From an uncultured Bacteroidales bacterium (lineage in GTDB: Bacteria > Bacteroidota > Bacteroidia > Bacteroidales > FEN-979): a DNA stretch of 53,753 bases. This document shows, piece by piece, positions 9,064-17,196 of this stretch (position 1 is its first letter; every line of letters begins with the position of its first letter). The position numbers were made by a program, and so were the translations under genes. The stretch spans positions 1 through 53,753 of the forward strand of contig CAIWXI010000120.1 of assembly GCA_903916595.1 (NCBI GenBank). Reading direction: 5' to 3'. The notes under the pieces were generated by a model that searched no databases, was not told the DNA's origin, and was given only the letters and a program-made list of their open reading frames with translations.

Positions 9064-10278
9064 TTACTTTTTGATGGAATATACCATCAGTGAGTTCCCA
9101 TGCCTTACATACATACGACCGTCTTTTATAACCAGATGGGCCCAGTGCTGGGCTGAGCCGAAAGGAACTTTGAATGAGCTGACCCTGGTAAAACCGGTTG
9201 AAGTGGGTTGAGCAAGAACAACCTCTCCGTTATCGCTATACAAATAAAGCATTCCGTCGGCTGAGATAATATTTCCGCGTCCCGTGATCTTTTCGGAATA
9301 TACATCCTTCCCGGTTTTCCAGTCTACACAAAACCATGCCTTGTTTGAATCGTCGGAACCATAGATGAGGCCGTTGATCACGACCATCCCACCCATACGG
9401 TTGTCGAGGGAAGTGTTTCTCCAGGTTTCGGTAACGCTGTTTCCATCGGCGCTCAGTTTGATCTGAACACCGCCCTGGCCGTATCCGGAGACGCAATAAA
9501 CGGAGCCGTCATAATAAATCGGTGTGTTGGCATGTACCGAATACTTGTTTGGCTGATTATGGCTCCACAGAAATTTGCCGTTCTCTGCATCGATGCCAAT
9601 AATAGAATTCGCTGTCTGGGTCACAAAAATCTTCCGTTTATTGTGATTGATCAATGCCGGTGAACAGTAAGCGCTTGATTCGCCCAAGGCTTTGCATTTC
9701 CAGATGACCCTTCCTGTGTTACGATCGAGAGCCACCACATTGGCTTCAGGACCACCCGGTGTGCAATACAGTTTATTGCCATCAGCAAGCAGGTTCTCGG
9801 TCACGCCCCATTTGATGTTCGGGCCATTGAATTCTTTGAGGATGTCGATTGTCCAGACCAGTTCGCCTTTGGAGGCTGAACGGCAAACCAGTTTACCCAT
9901 TCCGCTGAGAAGGTATATTTTTCCTCCGTAAACGAGGGGTGTGCTGCGGACACCTGGCCAGCTTTCTGTCCATTCTTCGCCGTACGGCACTTTCCATAAA
10001 AGTTTTCCGCTAAGAGAAAAAGCATAAAGATATCCGATCCCGTTGATCTCTCCGGCAGTAAAGACCGTGTCACCTATTATCGCGGCAGAAGAATGACCTT
10101 CGCCAAGTTCATCAAAATGCCAGAGCAGGGCCGGACCGGTTTCGGGCCATGATTTGAGGAGGTTTGTTTCGGGGTATATGCCGTCGCGGTTTGGGCCTCT
10201 CCACTGGGCAATATCCTGGGCAACAGATGAATATGAAAGCATGGCCATCATGGAGCAAAGTAAAACGAGAGTTTTCAT
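9064..10278 (-). CDS. Secreted PQQ-type beta-propeller protein, first gene of the operon
   Basis: 404 residues. A signal peptide (MKTLVLLCSMMAMLSYSSVAQ) is followed by QWRGPNRDGIYPETNLLKSW and several blades (GKLLWKVPYG, GELVWTIDI, GRVIWKCKA, GKFLWSHNQ). It is a paralogue of the downstream gene. As the first gene of the seven-gene minus-strand operon, it is preceded by a TAnnTTTG element at 10310-10317, about 31 bp before the start codon, and by an octamer array in the position of the -33 element. Confidence 0.82.
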   Translation of the reverse strand: MKTLVLLCSMMAMLSYSSVAQDIAQWRGPNRDGIYPETNLLKSWPETGPALLWHFDELGEGHSSAAIIGDTVFTAGEINGIGYLYAFSLSGKLLWKVPYGEEWTESWPGVRSTPLVYGGKIYLLSGMGKLVCRSASKGELVWTIDILKEFNGPNIKWGVTENLLADGNKLYCTPGGPEANVVALDRNTGRVIWKCKALGESSAYCSPALINHNKRKIFVTQTANSIIGIDAENGKFLWSHNQPNKYSVHANTPIYYDGSVYCVSGYGQGGVQIKLSADGNSVTETWRNTSLDNRMGGMVVINGLIYGSDDSNKAWFCVDWKTGKDVYSEKITGRGNIISADGMLYLYSDNGEVVLAQPTSTGFTRVSSFKVPFGSAQHWAHLVIKDGRMYVRHGNSLMVYSIKK

Positions 10279-10309
10279 AGAAGTCGGATTTGTTGTTTAC
10301 ACTGTGTTT

Positions 10310-10317
10310 CAAATATA
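10310..10317 (-). promoter_or_regulatory. Candidate -7 element for the propeller operon
   Basis: TATATTTG on the minus strand matches the Bacteroidota -7 consensus TAnnTTTG exactly and lies about 31 bp upstream of the first operon gene. No TTG -33 element is at the proper distance; that stretch is occupied by the octamer array. Confidence 0.5.
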
Positions 10318-10322
10318 CGATA

Positions 10323-10447
10323 ATTTCACCATTTCACCATTTCACCATTTCACTATTTCACCATTTCACCATTTCACCATTTCACCATTTCACCATTTCA
10401 CCATTTCACCATTTCACCATTTCACCATTTCACCATTTCACCATTTT
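10323..10447. repeat. Octanucleotide tandem array between divergent promoters
   Basis: About 15 copies of CACCATTT, nearly perfect (one CACTATTT copy), fill the gap between the divergent -7 boxes at 10310-10317 and 10454-10461. The array makes up almost the whole shared upstream region of the propeller operon and the RNA helicase gene. Confidence 0.93.
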
Positions 10448-10453
10448 TTTTCG

Positions 10454-10461
10454 TATCTTTG
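10454..10461 (+). promoter_or_regulatory. Candidate -7 element for the DEAD-box helicase gene
   Basis: TATCTTTG is an exact TAnnTTTG match, starting six bases after the octamer array. It is about 100 bp upstream of the helicase start, which implies a leader of roughly 90 nt if it is used. No TTG lies at the expected -33 spacing. Confidence 0.45.
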
Positions 10462-10560
10462 CCGCTATATTAACAAGTGTTCCCGGTCAAATTGTTTTCC
10501 CTCCCTTAAGAAATTCACACCAAGGCCCAGAAAATCCGCTAGCACATAATTTTTTTTATC

Positions 10561-12288
10561 ATGATTACATTTGAAGAATTGGGCATCTCGCAGCAATATG
10601 TGAGAGCCGTTAAAGAACTTGGCTTTGAAAATGCAATGCCTGTACAGGAAAAAGTGATTCCGCTTCTCCTGAACGAAAACCAGGATATGATTGTCCTTGC
10701 CCAGACGGGTACCGGAAAGACGGCAGCCTACGGACTACCACTCATCCAGATGATCGATCCTGAAGTAAATCATCCGCAGGTGCTTGTCCTTTGTCCAACG
10801 CGTGAACTCTGCATGCAGATCGCCGGTGACCTGAACGATTTTGCAAAATTCAATGATGATCTCACTACTTTGCCGGTATTCGGCGGAAGCAGCATCGACA
10901 TGCAGATAAAAGCCCTGAAGAAGGGCATCCAGATCGTTGTGGCCACGCCGGGACGACTGCTGGACCTCATCCGCCGTAAGGCGATCAAATTATACCAGAT
11001 CAAAACGGTGGTATTAGATGAAGCGGATGAGATGCTGAACATGGGGTTCAGCGAAGACCTCAACGACATTCTTGAAACGGTTCCTCCCCAGCGCAGGGCT
11101 CTTTTGTTTTCGGCGACGATGCCTGGCGAAGTCGCGGCCATTGCCCGTAAATACATGAAAGATCCGTTTGAAGTGACTATCGGCACCAAGAATTCGGGAG
11201 CTGAAAACATCAAACACGTGTATTACACGGTTCACGCGAAAGATAAATATCCTGCATTAAAACGTATCGTCGATTACTATCCGGCGGTATACGGGATAGT
11301 GTTTTGCCGCACCCGTAAAGAAACCCAGGAAATAGCCGATAAGCTGATCCACGACGGATACAATGCCGAATCGCTGCATGGTGACTTGTCGCAGATTCAG
11401 AGAGACACGGTGATGAACAAGTTCAGGATTGGCCATATCAGGCTGCTTGTTGCAACCGACGTGGCGGCCCGTGGACTTGATGTTGAAAATCTTACCCATA
11501 TTATCAACTACAACCTCCCCGAAGATATTGATTCGTATACTCACCGCAGCGGGCGTACCGGACGGGCCGGAAGAGCCGGCACATCGATCATCCTGATTAA
11601 CCTGAAGGAAAAATACCTGATCAAAAAGATAGAGAAAAAGATCAACAAAACGTTTACTTCTTCAGCTGTACCATCGGGTCGTCAGATCTGCGAAAAACAA
11701 TTGTTCAGCATGATCGATAAGATGGAAAAGGTAGATATAGATCATGAAGAAATTGATACCTATCTGCCGCAGATTTACCGCAAGCTGGAATGGCTCGAAA
11801 AGGAAGATGTTATCAAGAGGTTTGTTGCCCTCGAATTCAACCGCTTCCTCGATTATTATAAAAATGCTCCGGACCTGAATGTGCCGGAAGATAACTTTAA
11901 AGGAAACCGAAAGGAAAAGCCGGGGAAAGGAGATTGGCAGGAAAAATCAGGCAAATCTGACTGGCAGGAAAAATCAGGCAAGCCTAACTGGAAAGAAAGG
12001 AATCAGGGCACTGAAGAAGGGTTCAAAAAGATGACCATCAACAAAGGCAAAAACGACGGAATGTACGCGGCTGAGCTGATGGAGCTGATTAACAGAAACA
12101 CCCCCGGCGCAAAAATAAGGCTGGGCAAGATTGAGTTGACGAAGAGAGCCACTATTTTCGAGGTTCCTATCTCCAACGCAGATCAGCTGATGAAGGTGTT
12201 GAAAAACGCCTGGTTTGGAGATGAGCAGGTCAGAGTCGATTTTCTGGATGAAAAGAAGGGATCAGGCAAAAAGAATTTCAGGGGTTGA
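10561..12288 (+). CDS. DEAD-box ATP-dependent RNA helicase with DbpA-type RNA-binding domain
   Basis: 575 residues. All core motifs are visible in order: Q motif (FENAMPVQEKVIP), Walker A AQTGTGKT, PTREL, TPGRLLD, DEAD, SAT, ARGLD and HRSGRTGRAG. A charged linker follows (about 440-490) with short WQEKSGK repeats. The C-terminal ~75 residues (MYAAELMELINRNTPG to the end) look like the DbpA RNA-binding domain of DeaD/CsdA and DbpA helicases. It likely unwinds RNA in ribosome assembly, cold adaptation or mRNA turnover, in the cytoplasm. Its 3' end overlaps the convergent arfB by 11 bp. DeaD-like is the best name, but the exact orthology is not settled. Confidence 0.93.
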   Translation: MITFEELGISQQYVRAVKELGFENAMPVQEKVIPLLLNENQDMIVLAQTGTGKTAAYGLPLIQMIDPEVNHPQVLVLCPTRELCMQIAGDLNDFAKFNDDLTTLPVFGGSSIDMQIKALKKGIQIVVATPGRLLDLIRRKAIKLYQIKTVVLDEADEMLNMGFSEDLNDILETVPPQRRALLFSATMPGEVAAIARKYMKDPFEVTIGTKNSGAENIKHVYYTVHAKDKYPALKRIVDYYPAVYGIVFCRTRKETQEIADKLIHDGYNAESLHGDLSQIQRDTVMNKFRIGHIRLLVATDVAARGLDVENLTHIINYNLPEDIDSYTHRSGRTGRAGRAGTSIILINLKEKYLIKKIEKKINKTFTSSAVPSGRQICEKQLFSMIDKMEKVDIDHEEIDTYLPQIYRKLEWLEKEDVIKRFVALEFNRFLDYYKNAPDLNVPEDNFKGNRKEKPGKGDWQEKSGKSDWQEKSGKPNWKERNQGTEEGFKKMTINKGKNDGMYAAELMELINRNTPGAKIRLGKIELTKRATIFEVPISNADQLMKVLKNAWFGDEQVRVDFLDEKKGSGKKNFRG

Positions 12289-12724
12289 TCTTTGCTCTTT
12301 GTTCTTTCGTTTTTGCTTTAATCCGTTTATTTTCCAGTCGTTCTTCTCTTACAGCAGTGCCGGGTCTGGTGGGTTTTCTCTTTTTACGGGGAGTAAGTGC
12401 CTTGTGCAACAGTGAGTAAAATTTTTCAATCACAGCTTCCTTATTTCTCAGCTGGGTTCTTTCGCTCTGGGAGACCAGCACGAGTTCACCCTCCTTGTTT
12501 ATCCTTGAACCCAGCTTCTCTATCAGAAGATCTTTTTCCTGCAACGTAAGCAGGGCGGAATTCAACACATGGAAACGCAATTCAACTTTCGAGCTGACCT
12601 TATTCACATTTTGTCCGCCCGGGCCGCTGCTGCGGGAAGCGGAGAAAACAAGTTCGGGTTTAAAATCCCGGCTTTCATTAATGCTGATACCCGAATCTGA
12701 GGGCAATTGGGTTGAAACCATCAC
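12278..12724 (-). CDS. arfB: Peptidyl-tRNA hydrolase ArfB (YaeJ family)
   Basis: 148 residues. SSGPGGQNVNKVSSKVEL carries the GGQ motif (residues 36-38) of class I release factors, without the codon-recognition domains of RF1/RF2. The basic C-terminal tail (RKKRKPTRP ... KAKTKEQRAKINP) is the part that enters the empty mRNA channel in ArfB homologues. It rescues stalled ribosomes by hydrolysing peptidyl-tRNA. The length is normal for the family. Two adjacent ATG codons (12724 and 12721) are both possible starts. It is convergent with the helicase gene. Confidence 0.93.
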   Translation of the reverse strand: MMVSTQLPSDSGISINESRDFKPELVFSASRSSGPGGQNVNKVSSKVELRFHVLNSALLTLQEKDLLIEKLGSRINKEGELVLVSQSERTQLRNKEAVIEKFYSLLHKALTPRKKRKPTRPGTAVREERLENKRIKAKTKEQRAKINP

Positions 12725-12751
12725 TCTTACTAATTTCCGGTAAAAATATTA

Positions 12752-12759
12752 TATATTTG
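12752..12759 (+). promoter_or_regulatory. Candidate -7 element for the patatin gene
   Basis: TATATTTG, an exact TAnnTTTG match, 37 bp before the start codon of the patatin-like gene. No clear -33 TTG was found at 19-21 bp upstream. Confidence 0.4.
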
Positions 12760-12796
12760 TTGAAGACAGCGTTATCGGATCTAAATTTACCTGAAT

Positions 12797-15076
12797 ATGC
12801 CGGAAAATCAGATTGATCATCACACGGTTGTATCTACATCAATTGAAGTAACAATAAAGACAGGATTATTAATTGGTCTTCTTTGTCTGCTGCTTTTTTC
12901 GGGCGAATTACTTTTCGCACAGGCAACTCCTCCCGCGAAGCTATCGAAAAGGCCCAGCGTGGGACTGGTACTCAGCGGGGGAGGGGCCAAAGGCTTCGCG
13001 TATATCGGGCTGTTGCGCGTGATTCAGGAAGCAGGGCTTCCCATAGACTATGTAGGAGGTTCAAGCATAGGCAGCATCATCGGCGGACTGTATGCCATTG
13101 GCTACCATCCCGATACTATTGCAAAAATGATCCGTTCCCAGAACTGGACCAATTTGTTAAAGGACATTACCGATCGCAGGTTCATAGCCTATGAAGAGAA
13201 AGAGTACGGTGAAAAAACCATAGTCCGCCTGCCTATAAAGAATAAAAAACTGGGACTGGGGGCCTCTATGTACCAGGGCCAGGAGATCAACCTCCTCCTG
13301 AATAAATATTTTTCCCCGGCCTATCAGACCTATGATTTCAAAAAGCTTCAAACACCTTTTTTATGCATGGGAACTAACCTTCTCACCGGCGAAAGTGTTG
13401 TTCTCGATAAAGGCTATCTGCCGATGGCCGTAAGGGCCAGCATGTCGATTCCAGGCTATTTTTCGCCTACCGATTACATGGGTTATTATCTGGTGGATGG
13501 CGGAGTGGTAAATAATTATCCTGTGGAACAGGTCAAGGCAATGGGGGCACAGATCATCGTGGGAGGCGATGTGCAATCGGGGCTGTATACACGCGATCAG
13601 CTTAATTCCATCACCGCTATTGCCGACCAGATCACATCATTCGCACGTATCGGAGCCAATAAAATAGGCGACAGCCTTACCAACCTGAAAATAAGGTTTA
13701 AGACAGATTTCGGAATGATGGATTTCGATAAATATGATTCTATTATTGCCTTTGGCGAGAAAGTTGCCCGTTCACATTTTAAAGAGATCAAGGCCCTCGC
13801 CGACTCCCTGAATGCCATAGAATACAAACCGTTGAAAAAATATGAGGCCCGGCCACTCGATTCAATGCAGGTCGACAGCATTATCATAAGGGGAAATAAA
13901 AACCTGAACGCTTATTATTTCTCCAGCCTTTTCAAGCATAAGAAAGATACTAAAATCGCAGTAAGCGATTTGCAGAATAACATCCGCAAATTATATGGCT
14001 CCGGGTATTTTGAGCATGTTTACTATGAGTTTGAGCAGCATGAGGGAAAAACCGATCTTGTGATCGAAGCTCTGGAAAGCGGCCCGGGTTCAGTGGGAGC
14101 TGGCATTCATTTCGATAACAATTACAACGTGGGAATCCTTTTAAGCGGAGCTTTCAGGAATGTGCTTGGAAGGAATTCCAAACTTTTTGCCGACCTGAGT
14201 ATAGGTCCGAATCCCCGCCTGAGAATTGTATATCTGCTGGGATTTGGAGGCAAAGTCGCCCTTGGGCTGAGTGGTGATTTTTATTCATTCAATTTCGGCA
14301 TGTATAACAAAGATGTGAAAACCAACCAGGTCAACTTTTCCAATAACAAAGGAAGCTTCTTTTTTCAATATACTTCCAGGAACATGGTAAACGTAAAAGC
14401 CGGGTTCGATTATGAGTACTTCAGGTTTCAGCAGGATGTTGATGTTGATACCAATCTAAATCCCTACGAGCATTTCACAAGTTATGGAACCGTGTTTCTT
14501 TCATTTAATGCCGATTCCCGCGATCGGGCATATTTCGCCCGGAAAGGGATTGTTGCAACCCTGAGGGGAGAATACGTGATGCCCCTTGCCGACAACTGGT
14601 CGAGGCAGATCTTTTCCAATGCCGGAGTGTTCTATCTTAAATACGAGCATTTCATCCCTCTTTCACCAAAGTTCGTTTTACAACCCGGACTCTTTGCAGG
14701 CGGTATCATCTGGGACAAGAACTCCCCTCCGCCACAGCATATTTTCGGTGTAGGCGGGTTGTGTTCGCGCAATTACATCGATCAGTACGTGAGTTTTACC
14801 GGATTTCAGTTCATTCAGAAATTTGGGTATTATTCTACCATAGTCAGGCTAAAGCTTCAGTATAATGTTTATCAGAACCTTTATCTTACTATGAGGGCTG
14901 ATGCGGGAACCGACGTGAATGATTTTTCACAGGTTTTTAAGCCTGTAAATTATCTCTGCGGATATGGACTCACCGCAAGTTATAACAGTTTTATCGGCCC
15001 GGTGGAACTTACCCTGATGGGGTCGAATATGAATTCAGGACCGATGGTTTTTGTTAATATAGGATATAATTTTTGA
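12797..15076 (+). CDS. Patatin-like phospholipase fused to POTRA and Omp85-type beta-barrel (PlpD-like)
   Basis: 759 residues. An N-terminal hydrophobic export signal (about 22-42) is followed by a patatin domain with the oxyanion-hole motif SGGGAKG (60-66), the nucleophile in GSSIG (Ser90) and the catalytic Asp in DGG (Asp234). Next comes a POTRA-like segment (MQVDSIIIRGNKNLNAYYF) and a C-terminal surface-antigen/Omp85 barrel ending with an aromatic residue (NIGYNF). This is the layout of type Vd autotransporters such as PlpD and of Bacteroidota homologues. Expected activity is lipase/phospholipase A at the cell surface or outer membrane. The stop codon lies within the first copy of the downstream heptamer array. 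Confidence 0.92.
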   Translation: MPENQIDHHTVVSTSIEVTIKTGLLIGLLCLLLFSGELLFAQATPPAKLSKRPSVGLVLSGGGAKGFAYIGLLRVIQEAGLPIDYVGGSSIGSIIGGLYAIGYHPDTIAKMIRSQNWTNLLKDITDRRFIAYEEKEYGEKTIVRLPIKNKKLGLGASMYQGQEINLLLNKYFSPAYQTYDFKKLQTPFLCMGTNLLTGESVVLDKGYLPMAVRASMSIPGYFSPTDYMGYYLVDGGVVNNYPVEQVKAMGAQIIVGGDVQSGLYTRDQLNSITAIADQITSFARIGANKIGDSLTNLKIRFKTDFGMMDFDKYDSIIAFGEKVARSHFKEIKALADSLNAIEYKPLKKYEARPLDSMQVDSIIIRGNKNLNAYYFSSLFKHKKDTKIAVSDLQNNIRKLYGSGYFEHVYYEFEQHEGKTDLVIEALESGPGSVGAGIHFDNNYNVGILLSGAFRNVLGRNSKLFADLSIGPNPRLRIVYLLGFGGKVALGLSGDFYSFNFGMYNKDVKTNQVNFSNNKGSFFFQYTSRNMVNVKAGFDYEYFRFQQDVDVDTNLNPYEHFTSYGTVFLSFNADSRDRAYFARKGIVATLRGEYVMPLADNWSRQIFSNAGVFYLKYEHFIPLSPKFVLQPGLFAGGIIWDKNSPPPQHIFGVGGLCSRNYIDQYVSFTGFQFIQKFGYYSTIVRLKLQYNVYQNLYLTMRADAGTDVNDFSQVFKPVNYLCGYGLTASYNSFIGPVELTLMGSNMNSGPMVFVNIGYNF

Positions 15077-15290
15077 TGTACGATGTACGATGTACGATGT
15101 ACGATTTACGATGTACGATGTACGATGTACGATGTACGATTTACGATGTACGATGTACGATGTACGATGTACGATGTACGATGTACGATGTACGATGTAC
15201 GATGTACGATGTACGATTTACGATGTACGATGTACGATGTACGATGTACGATGTACGATGTACGATGTACGATGTACGATGTACGATGTA
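15075..15290. repeat. Heptanucleotide array, about 31 copies of GATGTAC
   Basis: A 216-bp run of GATGTAC with a few GATTTAC variants. It begins inside the stop codon of the patatin gene and fills the intergenic region. It is free of stops on both strands within the array, so long spurious reading frames (MYDVRCT or VHRTSYI heptads) appear in every frame; these are not genes. Confidence 0.95.
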
Positions 15291-15321
15291 CGCAATAACG
15301 CAATAACGCAATAACGCAATG
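15291..15321. repeat. Octamer array CGCAATAA running into the ABC-F start codon
   Basis: Three perfect copies of CGCAATAA (15291-15314) and a partial fourth, CGCAATG, whose ATG is the start codon of the ABC-F gene. It directly follows the GATGTAC array, so no ordinary leader or ribosome-binding site separates the array from the start. Confidence 0.85.
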
Positions 15322-17196
15322 CCCACGCTTCTACAGGTTGAAAACCTTACACGACATTTCGGAGAGAAAGTACTCTTTGAAAATATCTCTTTTTCGATAA
15401 ACCAGTACCAGAAAGTTGCTTTGATAGCGGGCAATGGCGCTGGCAAGACTTCGCTGCTGAACATTATCAACGGCATCGAGCCTTCCGACGGGGGAACGGT
15501 AAGCCTTTTCAACCAGGCCAGCATGGCCTATCTGAAGCAGGAACCTGATCTGAATGAAAACAACACGGTATTCGACGAGGTATATACCACATCAAACGAC
15601 GTACTTAAAACCATTCATGATTATGAAGAGGCGCTTGAGTCGCCCGACAAAAATCTCCTTTCCGGGGCCATGGAACGGATGGACGCTATCAATGGCTGGG
15701 ATTACGAGAGCAGGATCGGACAGATTCTTTCGCGACTCAGCCTGTCGGCCATGCACTTGCCTGTTTCATCCTTATCGGGTGGTCAGAAGAAACGCCTGGC
15801 CCTGGCCAAGGTTCTGATCACTGAACCCGATTTTCTAATCCTCGATGAACCTACCAACCATCTTGACATCGATATGATTGAATGGCTGGAGGAATATCTC
15901 ACCCGAAACCAGGTTACTCTTCTTATGGTCACTCACGACCGCTATTTCCTGAATAATGTGTGTGATGAGATACTGGAAATGGAAAATTCACAGCTTTTCA
16001 GGCATAAAGGCAATTACGAGTATTTCCTCGAAAAATCACAGGAGCGTAAGGGTAATGAGACCCAGGAGACCGAAAAGGCCAGGAACATCATGCGAACGGA
16101 ACAGGAGTGGATGCGACGGATGCCGAAAGCCCGTACAACCAAATCCAAAGCACGTATTGATTCGTTTTATGAACTGAAGGAAAAGGCGGCAAACAAAACC
16201 TCAGAGCGAAGCATGACTCTGGGAATGGAAGGTGCGCGGATGGGAAAAAAGATCCTTGAGGTTCATGACGTAAGCTTCTCCTGGGGCGATTTACCTATTC
16301 TTAACCACTTCGGGTATATTTTCAAGCGCCGCGAGAAGATCGGAATCATAGGAAAGAATGGTTCGGGAAAATCGACCTTTCTGGATCTTGTTACTTCAGG
16401 GATCCGCCCGCAGAAAGGTACGATCGAAACCGGGGGTACAATAAAATTCGGGCACTACCGTCAGCAGGGGATAAGCTTCGACGGGCAGACCAGGGTAATC
16501 GACGTGGTGAAATCCATAGCCGATGTGATTCAGCTTAGCAACGGGGATAAAGTTACTGCAGCCCACTTCCTTAATTATTTCATGTTCCCTTATCCCATGC
16601 ACCATCAGTTTGTGTACAAACTGAGCGGGGGAGAGAAGAGAAGGCTATACCTGGTGACTGTATTAATGCAGAACCCCAATTTCCTTATCCTCGACGAGCC
16701 TACCAACGATCTCGACATACTTACTCTGAACATACTCGAAGAATACCTGGTAACATTTCAGGGATGCGTTCTGGTAGTGACTCACGACCGTTTCTTTCTT
16801 GATAAAATAGTAGATCACCTGTTCGTGTTTGAAGGTAACGCGGTGATCAGGGATTTTCCAGGAAATTACAGTCAGTACAAGGACTGGGCCGATCAGAGAA
16901 AGCGACAGGCAGCGCTTGACAGGTCTGGCGCCATTAAAGAAGCCGCTCCCTCATCCGCAGTGACAAAAACAAAAAAACAAGGCCTGAGTTATAAGGAAAA
17001 GCTTGATTTCGGGACCCTTGAAAACGACATCCTGAAACTTGAGCAGGAGAAGCAGGATCTTGAAACGGCCCTTGGTTTGGGTGCTCTGGACCAGCAGGAG
17101 CTTACGGAGAAATCGCAACGCTATTCAGTGGTGCTGGAGGAGATAGAAATCAAAACAGAACGTTGGATGGAGCTCAGCGAGAAAAATTTATTCTGA
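15319..17196 (+). CDS. ABC-F family ATPase, Uup-like
   Basis: 625 residues with two ABC ATPase domains and no membrane segment. Domain 1 has Walker A GNGAGKTS, signature LSGGQKKRLALAKVL and Walker B LILDEPTNHLD. Domain 2 has GKNGSGKST, LSGGEKRRLYLVTVL and LILDEPTNDLD. A C-terminal coiled-coil domain (YKEKLDFGTLENDILKLEQ, then LETALG) is the Uup-type extension. ABC-F proteins act on the ribosome; Uup homologues are linked to ribosome biogenesis and to DNA-structure stability. The end overlaps the convergent membrane-protein gene by 9 bp. The start ATG is formed by the end of an octamer array. Confidence 0.92.
   Translation: MPTLLQVENLTRHFGEKVLFENISFSINQYQKVALIAGNGAGKTSLLNIINGIEPSDGGTVSLFNQASMAYLKQEPDLNENNTVFDEVYTTSNDVLKTIHDYEEALESPDKNLLSGAMERMDAINGWDYESRIGQILSRLSLSAMHLPVSSLSGGQKKRLALAKVLITEPDFLILDEPTNHLDIDMIEWLEEYLTRNQVTLLMVTHDRYFLNNVCDEILEMENSQLFRHKGNYEYFLEKSQERKGNETQETEKARNIMRTEQEWMRRMPKARTTKSKARIDSFYELKEKAANKTSERSMTLGMEGARMGKKILEVHDVSFSWGDLPILNHFGYIFKRREKIGIIGKNGSGKSTFLDLVTSGIRPQKGTIETGGTIKFGHYRQQGISFDGQTRVIDVVKSIADVIQLSNGDKVTAAHFLNYFMFPYPMHHQFVYKLSGGEKRRLYLVTVLMQNPNFLILDEPTNDLDILTLNILEEYLVTFQGCVLVVTHDRFFLDKIVDHLFVFEGNAVIRDFPGNYSQYKDWADQRKRQAALDRSGAIKEAAPSSAVTKTKKQGLSYKEKLDFGTLENDILKLEQEKQDLETALGLGALDQQELTEKSQRYSVVLEEIEIKTERWMELSEKNLF

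Noticed and set aside
1534-10278. True PQQ-dependent dehydrogenases (methanol/glucose dehydrogenase type) or BamB
   Set aside because: Only the generic propeller repeat is seen; sizes (404-597 residues) and motifs do not show the catalytic Asp/Ca site, and four paralogues in one operon do not suit BamB.
10323-10447. Possible CRISPR array
   Set aside because: Units are 8 bp and contiguous, with no spacers; the same holds for the heptamer arrays.
10290-10574. Frames with HHFTISPF repeats across the divergent promoter region
   Set aside because: Stop-free translation of the CACCATTT array; no signal peptide or homologous domain.
15073-15314. Several overlapping reading frames of 65-77 codons with MYDVRCT or VHRTSYI heptads
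   Set aside because: They arise only because the GATGTAC array has no stop in any frame; no start signals or protein features.
15319-17196. Antibiotic-resistance ABC-F protein
   Set aside because: It has the C-terminal coiled coil of Uup-type housekeeping ABC-F proteins and no long interdomain resistance-type linker that I could recognise.
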